Assembly: GCA_015067435.1 (NCBI GenBank)
Contig: SVMM01000003.1
Coordinates: forward strand, 124,001 to 188,000
Origin: Oscillospiraceae bacterium
GTDB lineage: Bacteria; Bacillota; Clostridia; Oscillospirales; Oscillospiraceae
DNA: 64,000 nucleotides
Direction of reading: 5' to 3'
Each line of letters opens with the position of its first letter. Positions within the stretch are counted from its first letter, which is position 1. The notes below the pieces were generated by a model. It saw nothing but the letters and a program-made list of their open reading frames with translations, was not told the DNA's origin and did no database searches. Shown here one piece after another: positions 1 to 7,874 of the stretch. A program made the position numbers and the translations under genes.

Positions 1-226
1 TGACCGGCACCTTGGAAACGCCGCGGATCTCGCGGCACCAGTGGTAACCGTCGTAGAACGGCAGCGATATGTCGAGCAGCACGAGCTGCGGCGCGCAGGC
101 GGAAAACTCCGCCATCACGTTTCTGAAATCGCGGACGCAGACCGTCTCCATGTCCCACAGCGCGGTCTGGGCTGCAATGGCGTCCGCGATCCCGCGGTCG
201 TCCTCGACGAGAAAAATTCGATACAA
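1..226 (-). CDS. Response regulator, receiver domain (3' part cut by window edge)
   Basis: Only the first 75 codons are inside the window. The reading begins L-Y-R-I-F-L-V-E-D-D, giving the paired acidic residues of a receiver domain. A later L-L-D-I-S-L-P carries the likely phospho-acceptor Asp, followed by the F-Y-D-G-Y loop. The output domain lies off the left edge, so the family cannot be set; OmpR/PhoB-like is a guess from the receiver. No ATG is available. I chose TTG at 224-226 because AAGGGGG sits 8 bases upstream. A near-consensus promoter lies just behind it (258-286), divergent from the kinase gene at 437. Confidence 0.75.
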   Translation of the reverse strand, partial: MYRIFLVEDDRGIADAIAAQTALWDMETVCVRDFRNVMAEFSACAPQLVLLDISLPFYDGYHWCREIRGVSKVPV

Positions 227-257
227 TGCACATGCCCCCTTCCGCGGATCATCCTCA

Positions 258-286
258 ATTATCTTCCGCATCCGCCGCCGTGTCAA
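258..286 (-). promoter_or_regulatory. Promoter of the left-edge response regulator
   Basis: On the minus strand TTGACA (281-286) and GATAAT (258-263) are separated by 17 bases. This predicts a start near 251, about 25 bases ahead of the TTG start codon. Confidence 0.7.
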
Positions 287-302
287 GCGCGGAAAAACCA
301 TC

Positions 303-331
303 TTGACAACGTCGCGGCGCCTTTATATAAT
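303..331 (+). promoter_or_regulatory. Perfect-consensus sigma-A promoter of the P-loop kinase gene
   Basis: TTGACA (303-308) and TATAAT (326-331) are separated by exactly 17 bases. It is back to back with the minus-strand promoter; the two -35 boxes are only 16 bases apart. Confidence 0.85.
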
Positions 332-357
332 AACGTACGTTAAATAACAGTTATTAT
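327..357. promoter_or_regulatory. Nested palindromes over the transcription start (operator candidate)
   Basis: Three symmetric elements overlap the -10 and the expected start site. They are a 12-bp perfect palindrome TAACGTACGTTA (331-342), a 13-bp palindrome AATAAC-A-GTTATT (343-355), and an outer 8-bp inverted repeat ATAATAAC/GTTATTAT (327-334 and 350-357). A repressor bound here would block the perfect promoter. A 5' mRNA hairpin is the alternative reading. Confidence 0.55.
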
Positions 358-436
358 CAATCGCTTGATCCGTCTTGTGGAGGACGGCGAAGCACGCCTC
401 CGAAGGTCAGTTTCAGAAGGAATGGGGTAATCAGCC

Positions 437-907
437 ATGGTCATCGGCATCATCGGAGAGAATTGCAGCGGAAAATCCACGCTGGCGGGCGAGATCAGCC
501 GCGCGCTCGGCGCGGAGGTCGTCACGGGAAGGGACTATCTGCGGCTGGCAAAAACCGAGAGCGAGGCGGAGGCGCTGTTCCGGGACAAGCTCCGTCGGGC
601 GGTTTCCGAGGGAAACGTGATCTATGTGATCTCCGAGCCGGAGCTTTTGAAGCTGCTGCCGGAGGGCGCGATCAGGATTCTGGTCAGCGCCGATCTGGAC
701 ACGATCAAGGAACGCTTCCGCGCGCGGATGCACGGCGGACTGCCCGCGCCGGTGGAGGCAATGCTGGAGAAAAAGCACGGAATGTTCGACGACGGGAATT
801 ACAGCTTCCGCTTCGACGGAGCATCGGGCGACGCGGCGTCCCTGTGCGCGGAGCTTCAGAAACACGCCTCCGCTCCGTCGGCGGCAACGGAAACCGCGTC
901 GGCCTGA
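437..907 (+). CDS. Small P-loop nucleotide kinase-like protein
   Basis: This 156-residue protein has a Walker A motif G-E-N-C-S-G-K-S-T at residues 7-15, directly after a first beta strand, as in shikimate, adenylate or cytidylate-type kinases. Later segments (V-I-Y-V-I-S-E and I-R-I-L-V-S-A-D) fit the central strands of such a fold. No substrate-specific motif is recognisable, so the phosphate acceptor is unknown. ATG 437 is the first start after the promoter; the upstream AAGGAATGGGG is a loose ribosome site. It is monocistronic, with a new promoter downstream. The tail is Ala/Ser-rich and probably disordered. Confidence 0.65.
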   Translation: MVIGIIGENCSGKSTLAGEISRALGAEVVTGRDYLRLAKTESEAEALFRDKLRRAVSEGNVIYVISEPELLKLLPEGAIRILVSADLDTIKERFRARMHGGLPAPVEAMLEKKHGMFDDGNYSFRFDGASGDAASLCAELQKHASAPSAATETASA

Positions 908-968
908 CCCGCAAGGATCACGTTCTTCCCGCCGCTTTTCTCCCGCGCTCCGCAGAGTGGGCAGAGCC

Positions 969-997
969 TTGGCAAAACCGCCGCGCTGTGTTATACT
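969..997 (+). promoter_or_regulatory. Promoter of the BMP-like / phosphoesterase pair
   Basis: TTGGCA (969-974), a 17-base spacer, then TATACT (992-997). It lies 116 bases ahead of the ATG at 1113. The interval 908-1112 holds nothing else that I can support. Confidence 0.6.
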
Positions 998-1112
998 GGT
1001 ACACGGCACAGAACTCCGCCCTGCGGAAAAGGACACACGGCGACATGACGGCAGCAGGCAATTGCCGTCTGCCGCCGGCCGCGGCGGCGCACAGCTTCGG
1101 GAGGTGAACGCC

Positions 1113-3068
1113 ATGAGCATCAGGCAGGAGGCTTCGGCGCAGTATCAGGAGGCGCTCAAGCGCGGCAAAAAGACCTGTAAGCAGCGCGCGGCGCGCGATC
1201 TGTCCCCCTATCCCGCCGTGCTGGACTTACAGGTGAACGACGCCCAGCTCGCGGGGCGCGTGGAGCTGGGGCTTTGCGACATTCCGGCGGATCGCATCGT
1301 CGGCACGAAGACCGAAGGGCGGCAGAACGCCTTTGCCGCCGATTTCATGCCGCTGATGGAGACGGGCACGGAGTTCGCCGAGAAGTGGATCAACCTCTGC
1401 GCCGCGCACCTGAGCGACGAGGGCATCCGCGAGCCGATCCGCTGCTACGAATATCTGGGCAGATTCTATGTGCAGGAGGGCAACAAGCGCGTCAGCGTGC
1501 TGCGCAGCTACGGCGCGCCGACCGTCCCCGCCTATGTCATACGCCTGTTGCCCGAGCGCACGGACGCGCCCGAAATCGAGGCGTACTACGACTTTCTCCA
1601 CGCGTGGCAGCTCACGGGGCTGTTTCAGGTCTCGTTCAGCCGCGCGGGCGGCTTTGCCCGGCTTCAGGCGGCGCTGGGGTACGAGCCGGAGCACGTCTGG
1701 ACGCAGGAGGAGCGCCGCCGTTTCCTCGCGCGCTTTTCCGCGTTCGAGCGCGCGTTCGATCTGCTGGACGATGTGACGCTCGGCATCACCGCCGCCGACG
1801 CGCTGCTTGTGTGGCTGCGCATTTACTCTTTTGACGAGCTGGCCGGCATATCCGAAGCGGAGCTGAACCGCTCCCTGTCCGCCGTCTGGGCGGACGTGGA
1901 GGTCGCGGCGCGGGGCGAGCCGCTGGAGATCAGCACCGAGGCGGCGGAAAAGGCGCCCGGCGTGCTGAACCGTATCGTCAAGAGCGTGTTCCCGAGTCAT
2001 CTGAACGTCGCGTTCGTCAGCAACCTCATGCCGGACGAGAGCGACTGGGCGCACGCCCACGACCTCGGGCGGCAGTATCTGGAGGCGGTGATGGGCGATC
2101 AGGTCGCCACGCAGGACTATTGCGGCATGGCGACCGAGTCAGAGGCGGAGGATGCGATGGAGCGGGCGGCGGCAAACGGCGCAGACGTGATCTTCGCCAC
2201 GACGCCAACGCTGATCGGCGCCTGCCGCAAGGCGGCGGCGAAGCATCCGGACGTGCGCGTGCTCAACTGCGCGGCGTCCATGCCCAACGCGGGCGTTCGC
2301 ACCTATTACAGCCGCATCTACGAGGGCAAGTTTATCACCGGCGCCATCGCCGGCGCGCTGTGCAAGAGCGGGCGCATCGGCTATATCGCCAGCAGCCCGA
2401 TCTTCGGCGTGCCCGCCAGCGTTAACGCCTTCGCCCTCGGCGTGCAGCTGACGAATCCGGAGGCGCGCGTCCGGCTGCGCTGGTCGTGCGTGGACGAGGA
2501 CGCCATGGGCGCGCTCGCCGCCGAGGGCATGGAGGTCGTCTCCAACCGTGACGTGCCCTCCCCCGACCGGATGCGCGAGCCGTGGGGGCTCTGTCAGGTC
2601 TGGGACGGGAGCTACTACGCCGTCGCCTCCCCCTACTGGCACTGGGGCAACGTGTACGTCAAGCTCGTGCGCGGCATCCTGAGCGGGAGCTGGGACGCGT
2701 TCAGCTCCGGTGCGCCGCGCGCGGTGAGCTATTGGTGGGGGCTGCGCGACCGCGCCGTGGACGTGCTGCTGCGCGGCGACCTGCCCGGCGGCGTGGTGCA
2801 GCTCACCGAGCTGCTGCGCCGCAGCATCGCGGACGGCTCGCTGCTCCCCTTTGACCGTCCCATCCGCTCACAGGACGGCACGATCCGCAGCGACGGGACG
2901 CATTGGTTCCCGCCGGACGAGATTTTGCACATGGACTGGCTGGCGGAGAACGTGGACGGCTCCATCCCGCCGTTCGACGACCTGCTGCCCATGTCCCGCG
3001 GGCTTGTCCGCCTGCAGGGCATCTACCGCGACAGCATCCCGCCCGAAAAGGAGGGAACGCTGCTGTGA
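1113..3068 (+). CDS. Cytoplasmic BMP-family binding protein with ParB-like N-terminal part
   Basis: This 651-residue protein's C-terminal half (from about residue 296, N-V-A-F-V-S-N) matches the Bmp/Med basic membrane protein family of periplasmic-type nucleoside or purine-ligand binding proteins. It contains G-A-D-V-I-F-A, Y-Y-S-R-I-Y-E-G-K and G-R-I-G-Y-I-A-S. It has no signal peptide or lipobox, so it should stay in the cytoplasm. Around residues 115-130, V-Q-E-G-N-K-R-V-S-V-L resembles the nucleotide-binding box of ParB-like proteins. The reading frame is open back to 957, but ATG 1113 has GGGAGG 7 bases upstream and is the credible start. The stop overlaps the next gene by 4 bases, so the two are coupled. 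It is more likely a ligand sensor than a transport component; no permease is adjacent. Confidence 0.7.
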   Translation: MSIRQEASAQYQEALKRGKKTCKQRAARDLSPYPAVLDLQVNDAQLAGRVELGLCDIPADRIVGTKTEGRQNAFAADFMPLMETGTEFAEKWINLCAAHLSDEGIREPIRCYEYLGRFYVQEGNKRVSVLRSYGAPTVPAYVIRLLPERTDAPEIEAYYDFLHAWQLTGLFQVSFSRAGGFARLQAALGYEPEHVWTQEERRRFLARFSAFERAFDLLDDVTLGITAADALLVWLRIYSFDELAGISEAELNRSLSAVWADVEVAARGEPLEISTEAAEKAPGVLNRIVKSVFPSHLNVAFVSNLMPDESDWAHAHDLGRQYLEAVMGDQVATQDYCGMATESEAEDAMERAAANGADVIFATTPTLIGACRKAAAKHPDVRVLNCAASMPNAGVRTYYSRIYEGKFITGAIAGALCKSGRIGYIASSPIFGVPASVNAFALGVQLTNPEARVRLRWSCVDEDAMGALAAEGMEVVSNRDVPSPDRMREPWGLCQVWDGSYYAVASPYWHWGNVYVKLVRGILSGSWDAFSSGAPRAVSYWWGLRDRAVDVLLRGDLPGGVVQLTELLRRSIADGSLLPFDRPIRSQDGTIRSDGTHWFPPDEILHMDWLAENVDGSIPPFDDLLPMSRGLVRLQGIYRDSIPPEKEGTLL

Positions 3069-3658
3069 AGCTCCTGCTGCTGTCCGACCATGAGTGCAAA
3101 TACCTCTGGGACTACTACCGTCCGGGACGGCTGGACGGCTACGATTTGATCCTCTCCTGCGGCGATCTGGACGCGCGCTACCTCTCGTTCCTCGTCACAA
3201 TGGGCCGCGCGCCGCTTCTGTACGTCCACGGCAACCACGACGCGCTCTACGAGCGCACGCCGCCGGAGGGCTGCGACTGCATCGAGGACAAGCTCGTCAC
3301 CGTGAACGGGCTGCGCATCCTCGGTCTCGGCGGAAGCGCGCGATACAGCGGCGGCGCGCATCAGTACACCGAGCGCGAGATGGAGCGCCGCATCCGCGCT
3401 CTGCGGATGCGCATCCGCCGCGCGGGCGGCGTCGACCTCGTGCTCGCGCACGCGCCGCCGCGCTCCTGCGGCGACCGCGACGATCCGGCGCACCGGGGCT
3501 TCGCCTGCTTTCTCGACCTGATCGACCGGTACCGACCCGCGTACTTCATCCACGGGCACATCCACCCCAGCTATGTGCCCGGGGAATTCCAGCGCGTGCT
3601 TCAGCGCGGCGATACGACGGTCGTCAACGCGTGGGAGCGATATGAGCTCGAACTGTAA
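3065..3658 (+). CDS. Calcineurin-type metallophosphoesterase
   Basis: This 197-residue protein shows the metal-binding blocks of the calcineurin-like phosphoesterase superfamily: S-D-H at the N-terminus (in place of the usual D-x-H), C-G-D-L-D, H-G-N-H-D, L-A-H-A-P-P and H-G-H-I-H-P. The start is GTG at 3065, overlapping the stop of the upstream gene (GTGA), with AAGGAGGG about 11 bases before it. Translation is therefore coupled to the BMP-like protein. The substrate (phosphodiester, nucleotide or protein) cannot be told. The pairing with a cytoplasmic ligand-binding protein suggests ligand-controlled hydrolysis, which is inference. Confidence 0.8.
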   Translation: MKLLLLSDHECKYLWDYYRPGRLDGYDLILSCGDLDARYLSFLVTMGRAPLLYVHGNHDALYERTPPEGCDCIEDKLVTVNGLRILGLGGSARYSGGAHQYTEREMERRIRALRMRIRRAGGVDLVLAHAPPRSCGDRDDPAHRGFACFLDLIDRYRPAYFIHGHIHPSYVPGEFQRVLQRGDTTVVNAWERYELEL

Positions 3659-3659
3659 C

Positions 3660-3702
3660 AAAACCTCTCCCGCGGCAGCATAGCTGCCGCGGGAGAGGTT
3701 TT
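3660..3702. terminator. Bidirectional terminator between convergent operons
   Basis: A 20-bp perfect inverted repeat (3660-3679 and 3683-3702) with a 3-base loop, A-tract on the left and T-tract on the right. It serves the phosphoesterase on the plus strand and the dpp-like operon on the minus strand. Confidence 0.9.
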
Positions 3703-3713
3703 GTTTGCGTTTG

Positions 3714-5078
3714 TCAGCGGGTCAAAAATCTGCCCGGAAGCGCGCCGGTCAGGCGGTTGTTCTCCACCACGGCCACGCCGCCGATCAGCGTCGCGGCGAT
3801 ACCGCGGTTTGGAACGTCTACGTCCGTGTACGTCGCGCCGTCGGCGATCGTATCGGGGTCAAAGATGACCAGATCGGCGTCGAAGCCGGTCTTGATCTGC
3901 CCCTTTTGCGAAAGTCCCGCGCGCGCCGCCGCGCGGCGCGTCATCTTGTCCAGCGCGTCCATCAGGGTAAGCGCCTTCTCCTCGCGCACGTACTTCCCGA
4001 GGATGCGCGGGAACGTCCCCGCCGCGCGCGGGTGTCCGAGATATCCTGCGCTGACGCTGCCGTCGCTGCCGAACAGCCCCGCGGGGTGCGCCACGGCGTC
4101 GCGGATACCGTCCTCGTCCATGGCGAAGGCGACGACGTAGGCGCCCGGCGTCTCCCGGCGCACCTTTTCGTAGAGCTCCTCTGTGCAGCGCTGCCCAACG
4201 TAGGGCTCGTGCGTCAGCATGATGATGTCATAGCCCACGTTCCACTTCGCCCGCCAGTCCATGTCGAACGCCGCGCTGCCGATGAGCGTCATGAACGCCG
4301 TGTACGGATAGGTGTCGTAGCCGAAGCGCGGGTTGTCGGCGATCTCGCGCGCGAGGAAATCCAGCGCCGCCGGCATCTGCCCGCCGACGCCCGCCAGACT
4401 GCTCAGGTGCGAGACCTCGACGCGGCAGCCGGTGTCGCGGGAGAGCTGCGCCATCTCGCGCAGGGAGTCCATGCAGTTCTCGCAGTCGGCGCGGAAGTGA
4501 ATGGAGACAAAGGGGTCGTACGCGCGGATCGCGTCCACCGCCGCCGTCATCTCCTCCGTGGAGATGCCCGGCGCGTATTCGAGGCCAAAGGAAACGCCCC
4601 ACGCGCCCGCCTCCATCTCGCGGCGCAGCGCCTCGACGATCGCCGCGCGCTGCCGCGCCGGCGCGCCGTCGTACCAGCCGAGCCCCTGCGCCTCGCGCAG
4701 ATAGTTGTAGCCCGCGAGCACGGCGTAGTTGATCGGCGCGCCGCCGTTCTCCGCCAGAATGGCGCGGAACGCGGCGATGGGGCGGTGCTGCTCACCGCAG
4801 TTGCCCGCGACGCCCGTCGTCACGCCCTGTTTGGCAAGGAGCACGGAGATGTCGTAGCTGTGGTCGCCGTCCCTGAACTCCTCCTCGTGCATGTGCATGT
4901 CGATGAAGCCCGGCGAGACGACGCAGCCCGCCGCGTCGATGACCCTCTGCGCGTCTGGACGCTCTCCGGCGGGCAGCAGCGCGGCGATCTTCCCGTCCTT
5001 GAGGGCGATCTCCGCGCGCCTGAGTTCGCCGGCGTCAAAATCGGGATACCGCCCGCCGAGGATCAGCGTGTCAAACAT
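3714..5078 (-). CDS. N-acyl-D-amino-acid deacylase (D-aminoacylase family)
   Basis: This 454-residue amidohydrolase should remove acyl groups from N-acyl-D-amino acids. The TIM-barrel metal site begins with D-M-H-M-H (His62, His64). The family's Cys ligand loop appears as V-A-G-N-C-G (Cys95), and V-E-V-S-H-L and the late G-F-D-A-D-L-V-I-F-D strand fit the family. It is the last gene of the minus-strand peptide-import operon; its start overlaps the end of the ATPase gene by 8 bases. In that setting it would release D-amino acids from imported acyl-D-aminoacyl or cell-wall-derived peptides. A dihydroorotase-like or other amidohydrolase role is possible but fits less well. Confidence 0.8.
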   Translation of the reverse strand: MFDTLILGGRYPDFDAGELRRAEIALKDGKIAALLPAGERPDAQRVIDAAGCVVSPGFIDMHMHEEEFRDGDHSYDISVLLAKQGVTTGVAGNCGEQHRPIAAFRAILAENGGAPINYAVLAGYNYLREAQGLGWYDGAPARQRAAIVEALRREMEAGAWGVSFGLEYAPGISTEEMTAAVDAIRAYDPFVSIHFRADCENCMDSLREMAQLSRDTGCRVEVSHLSSLAGVGGQMPAALDFLAREIADNPRFGYDTYPYTAFMTLIGSAAFDMDWRAKWNVGYDIIMLTHEPYVGQRCTEELYEKVRRETPGAYVVAFAMDEDGIRDAVAHPAGLFGSDGSVSAGYLGHPRAAGTFPRILGKYVREEKALTLMDALDKMTRRAAARAGLSQKGQIKTGFDADLVIFDPDTIADGATYTDVDVPNRGIAATLIGGVAVVENNRLTGALPGRFLTR

Positions 5079-6063
5079 CGGTTTCGTCGCTTCCTTTCAT
5101 AAAATCCAGCTCGCCGGCGTAGAGGCATGCCGCCTCGTGGTCGGCGCCCATGCGCTTCATGGCGGGCTCGTCCGTGCGGCACGCCTCGCGCGCAAAGGAG
5201 CAGCGGGAGGCGAAGCGGCAGCCCTTCTGCTCGCCGGAGAGGCTGGGCATGTCGCCGCTGAGCAGATACTTCTTCCGGCTGCGCTCTCTGGGGTGCAGCG
5301 GCGGCACGGAGGAGAGGAGGCTCAGCGTGTAGGGGTGGGCGCAGGCGCCGTAGACCGCCTCCGCCTCGCCCGTCTCCATGACCTTACCGCCGTACATCAC
5401 GCAGATGCGGTCGCTCATGTAGCGCACGACCGAGAGGTTGTGCGTGATGAAGAGATACGCCAGTCCGAACTTCTCCTGTAAGTCCAGCAGCTCGTTGAGC
5501 GTCTGCGCCTGCACGGAGACGTCCAGCGCGGAGGTCGGCTCATCGAGCACGAGCAGCTTCGGGCGCAACATGATCGCGCGCGCAATGGACACGCGCTGCT
5601 GCTGCCCGCCGGAGAGCTCGTGCGGAAAACGGTCGAGCAGCTCGCGGCGCAGGTTCACCTTTTCCACGGTCTCGTAAATGAGCTCGCGCGCGTCCGATTT
5701 GCTCACGCCGTTGACCGTCAGCGGCCGTTCGAGCGAGCGGTACACCGTCGCGCGCGGGTTGAGCGAGGAGGCGGGGTCCTGAAACACCGCGTCCACGTCG
5801 TGACGGGCGCGGTATGCCCGGCTGTGGATGTCCGTGCCGTCGATGCGGATCGTGCCCTCCGTCGGAGGCAGCAGGCCGAGGATCAGCTTGGCGAGCGTCG
5901 TCTTGCCGGAGCCGGACTCGCCGACCAGCCCCAGCGTCTCGCCGGGACGGATCACGAGCGACACGTCGTCCACCGCGCGGACGAACTCCCGGCTTTTGCG
6001 CAGGCCGCGTCCGGTGGGAAAGTACTTTTTGAGGCAGCTTACCTCCAGCAGCGGTTCACTCAT
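5071..6063 (-). CDS. Oligopeptide/dipeptide ABC transporter ATPase (OppF/DppF type)
   Basis: This 330-residue ATPase has Walker A G-E-S-G-S-G-K-T-T, signature L-S-G-G-Q-Q-Q-R, Walker B L-L-V-L-D-E-P and an H-loop F-I-T-H-N. The C-terminal extension with two Cys-containing stretches (C-R-F-A-S-R-C and, after S-F-A-R-E-A, a further C) is typical of peptide-transporter ATPases. It pairs with the OppD-type ATPase, whose 3' end it overlaps by 8 bases (6056-6063). It would energise the permease pair encoded upstream. Confidence 0.9.
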   Translation of the reverse strand: MSEPLLEVSCLKKYFPTGRGLRKSREFVRAVDDVSLVIRPGETLGLVGESGSGKTTLAKLILGLLPPTEGTIRIDGTDIHSRAYRARHDVDAVFQDPASSLNPRATVYRSLERPLTVNGVSKSDARELIYETVEKVNLRRELLDRFPHELSGGQQQRVSIARAIMLRPKLLVLDEPTSALDVSVQAQTLNELLDLQEKFGLAYLFITHNLSVVRYMSDRICVMYGGKVMETGEAEAVYGACAHPYTLSLLSSVPPLHPRERSRKKYLLSGDMPSLSGEQKGCRFASRCSFAREACRTDEPAMKRMGADHEAACLYAGELDFMKGSDETDV

Positions 6064-7024
6064 TCGCCGTCCCTCCCTTCACGCGATGGCAGGCGCAGAA
6101 ATGCCCCGGCTCCGCCTCGGCCGTCACGGGCGCGGCGCTGCGGCAGCGCTCGTCGGCGTCCGGACAGCGGGAGGCGAAGCGGCAGCCCGCGATCGGCTCG
6201 GAGAGGTCCGGCACCGTGCCGGGGATGGTCTCCAGCCGTCCCTCCCGCTTGGTGATGGTGGGCAGCGCCTTCATCAGAAGGCGGGTGTAGGGGTGGAGCG
6301 GCCGGTCGAAGATCGTGAACACGTCGCCGACCTCCACCAGCTCGCCCGCGTACATGACGCCCACGCGGTCCGCCATGTCCGCCACGATGCCGAAATCATG
6401 GGTGATGATGAGCACCGCCGTGTCGTATTCGCGTCGCAGCTCGTTCATCAGCTCGATGATGCCCGCCTGGATCGTCACGTCCAGCGCGGTGGTCGGCTCG
6501 TCGGCGATGAGCAGCTTCGGATGGCGGCAGAGCATCATGCCGATCATGATGCGCTGGCGCATGCCGCCGGAGATCTCATAGGGATAGGACTTCGCGCGCT
6601 TGTCCGCGTCGGGGATTTTCACGTTGCGCAGCATGTCGGCGGCGAGCTTCCACGCCTTCCGCTTCTCCATGCGGTCGACGATCAGGCCCTCGGCGACCTG
6701 CGCGCCGGCGGTGTAGACGGGGTTGAGCGAATCCAGCGGGTTCTGGAAGATCATGCCGATGTTCCTGCCGCGGACCGCCGTCATCTCCCTGTCGCTGAGC
6801 GTCAGCAGGTTCTGTCCGCAAAAGCGCACCTCGCCCCCGGTGATCTTTCCCGGTTCGCGGATCAGGCGCATGATGGCGCGGGCGGTGGTGGACTTGCCGC
6901 AGCCGGACTCCCCGACGAGGGCGAAGGTCTCACCGCGCGCAAGGGAGAAGCTGACGCCGGACACCGCTTGCACGCCGCCGGAAAACGAGACCGAAAGGTT
7001 TTTTACCTCCAAAATGTTCTCCAT
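6056..7024 (-). CDS. Oligopeptide/dipeptide ABC transporter ATPase (OppD/DppD type)
   Basis: This 322-residue ATPase has Walker A G-E-S-G-C-G-K-S-T, signature I-S-G-G-M-R-Q-R and Walker B L-L-I-A-D-E-P, with the M-R in the signature that marks the OppD/DppD branch. The C-terminal C-R-F-A-S-R-C-P-D is the peptide-transporter extension. It follows the DppC-type permease by 1 base and overlaps the second ATPase by 8 bases, so the three are translated as a block. Confidence 0.9.
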   Translation of the reverse strand: MENILEVKNLSVSFSGGVQAVSGVSFSLARGETFALVGESGCGKSTTARAIMRLIREPGKITGGEVRFCGQNLLTLSDREMTAVRGRNIGMIFQNPLDSLNPVYTAGAQVAEGLIVDRMEKRKAWKLAADMLRNVKIPDADKRAKSYPYEISGGMRQRIMIGMMLCRHPKLLIADEPTTALDVTIQAGIIELMNELRREYDTAVLIITHDFGIVADMADRVGVMYAGELVEVGDVFTIFDRPLHPYTRLLMKALPTITKREGRLETIPGTVPDLSEPIAGCRFASRCPDADERCRSAAPVTAEAEPGHFCACHRVKGGTANE

Positions 7025-7025
7025 A

Positions 7026-7862
7026 TCACACCTTCATCCTTGGGTCGAGCAGATCCTTGACGCCCTCCGCGGTCAGGTTGAAGCCGAGTACCGTCCACAC
7101 GATGGCGACGCCGGGCCAGAATGAGATCCAATACGCCTTTTTGATAAACTGGATGCCGCCGGAGAGGATCATGCCCCAGTCCGGCAGCGGCTCCTGCGCG
7201 CCGAGGGACAAAAAGCCCATGGACGTCGTCGACAAAATGGCGGAGGGCAGCGCGAGCGACGCGAGAATGACGATCGTGGACGTCAGGTTCGGCAGGATGT
7301 AGCGCAGGATGATCTGCAAATCGCTCTCGCCGTAGATGCGCGCCGCCTCGATGTAGGAAAGCGTCTTGATCGACTGCACCTTCGCGCGCACGATCTTGGT
7401 GAACTGCGCCCACGTCACCAGCGCGATCGCCACCGCCACATGCTCCGCGCTGGGACCGAGCAGCAGCACGATTGCCATGGCGAGGATGATGGGCGGGATC
7501 GACCAGATCATGTCCGTGAGGAACATGATAACGCGGTCGAGCGTCTTGCCGTAGTAGCCGGCGAGGATGCCCAGCGTCACGCCGATGACCGTCTCGATCA
7601 CGACGGCGATCAGCCCGACGCGCAGCGCGATGCGCGAGCCGTAGACGATGCGGCTGAACACGCAGCGCCCGTACTGGTCGGTGCCCAGCGGATAGTCCGC
7701 GCAGGGGCCGGAGAGCTTCATGGTAAGGTCCATGTCCGCGTAGTCATGCGGCGCGATCTGCGGCGCGAACACCGCCGTCAGGATCACGGCGGCGAGCATG
7801 GCGAAACCGATGAATGCCAGCGGCCGCCGCAGCACCGCGAGGAGCTTGCTTTTCTTCTTCAT
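7026..7862 (-). CDS. Peptide ABC transporter permease (DppC/OppC type)
   Basis: This 278-residue membrane protein has a first hydrophobic helix after K-K-K-S-K, the OppC-family L-G-T-D-Q-Y-G-R-C-V-F-S-R motif near residue 58, and an EAA-type loop I-E-A-A-R-I-Y-G that contacts the ATPases. It lies 12 bases downstream of the DppB-type permease and 1 base upstream of OppD. Together they form the membrane channel. Confidence 0.9.
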   Translation of the reverse strand: MKKKSKLLAVLRRPLAFIGFAMLAAVILTAVFAPQIAPHDYADMDLTMKLSGPCADYPLGTDQYGRCVFSRIVYGSRIALRVGLIAVVIETVIGVTLGILAGYYGKTLDRVIMFLTDMIWSIPPIILAMAIVLLLGPSAEHVAVAIALVTWAQFTKIVRAKVQSIKTLSYIEAARIYGESDLQIILRYILPNLTSTIVILASLALPSAILSTTSMGFLSLGAQEPLPDWGMILSGGIQFIKKAYWISFWPGVAIVWTVLGFNLTAEGVKDLLDPRMKV

Positions 7863-7874
7863 ATCCGTCCCCCC

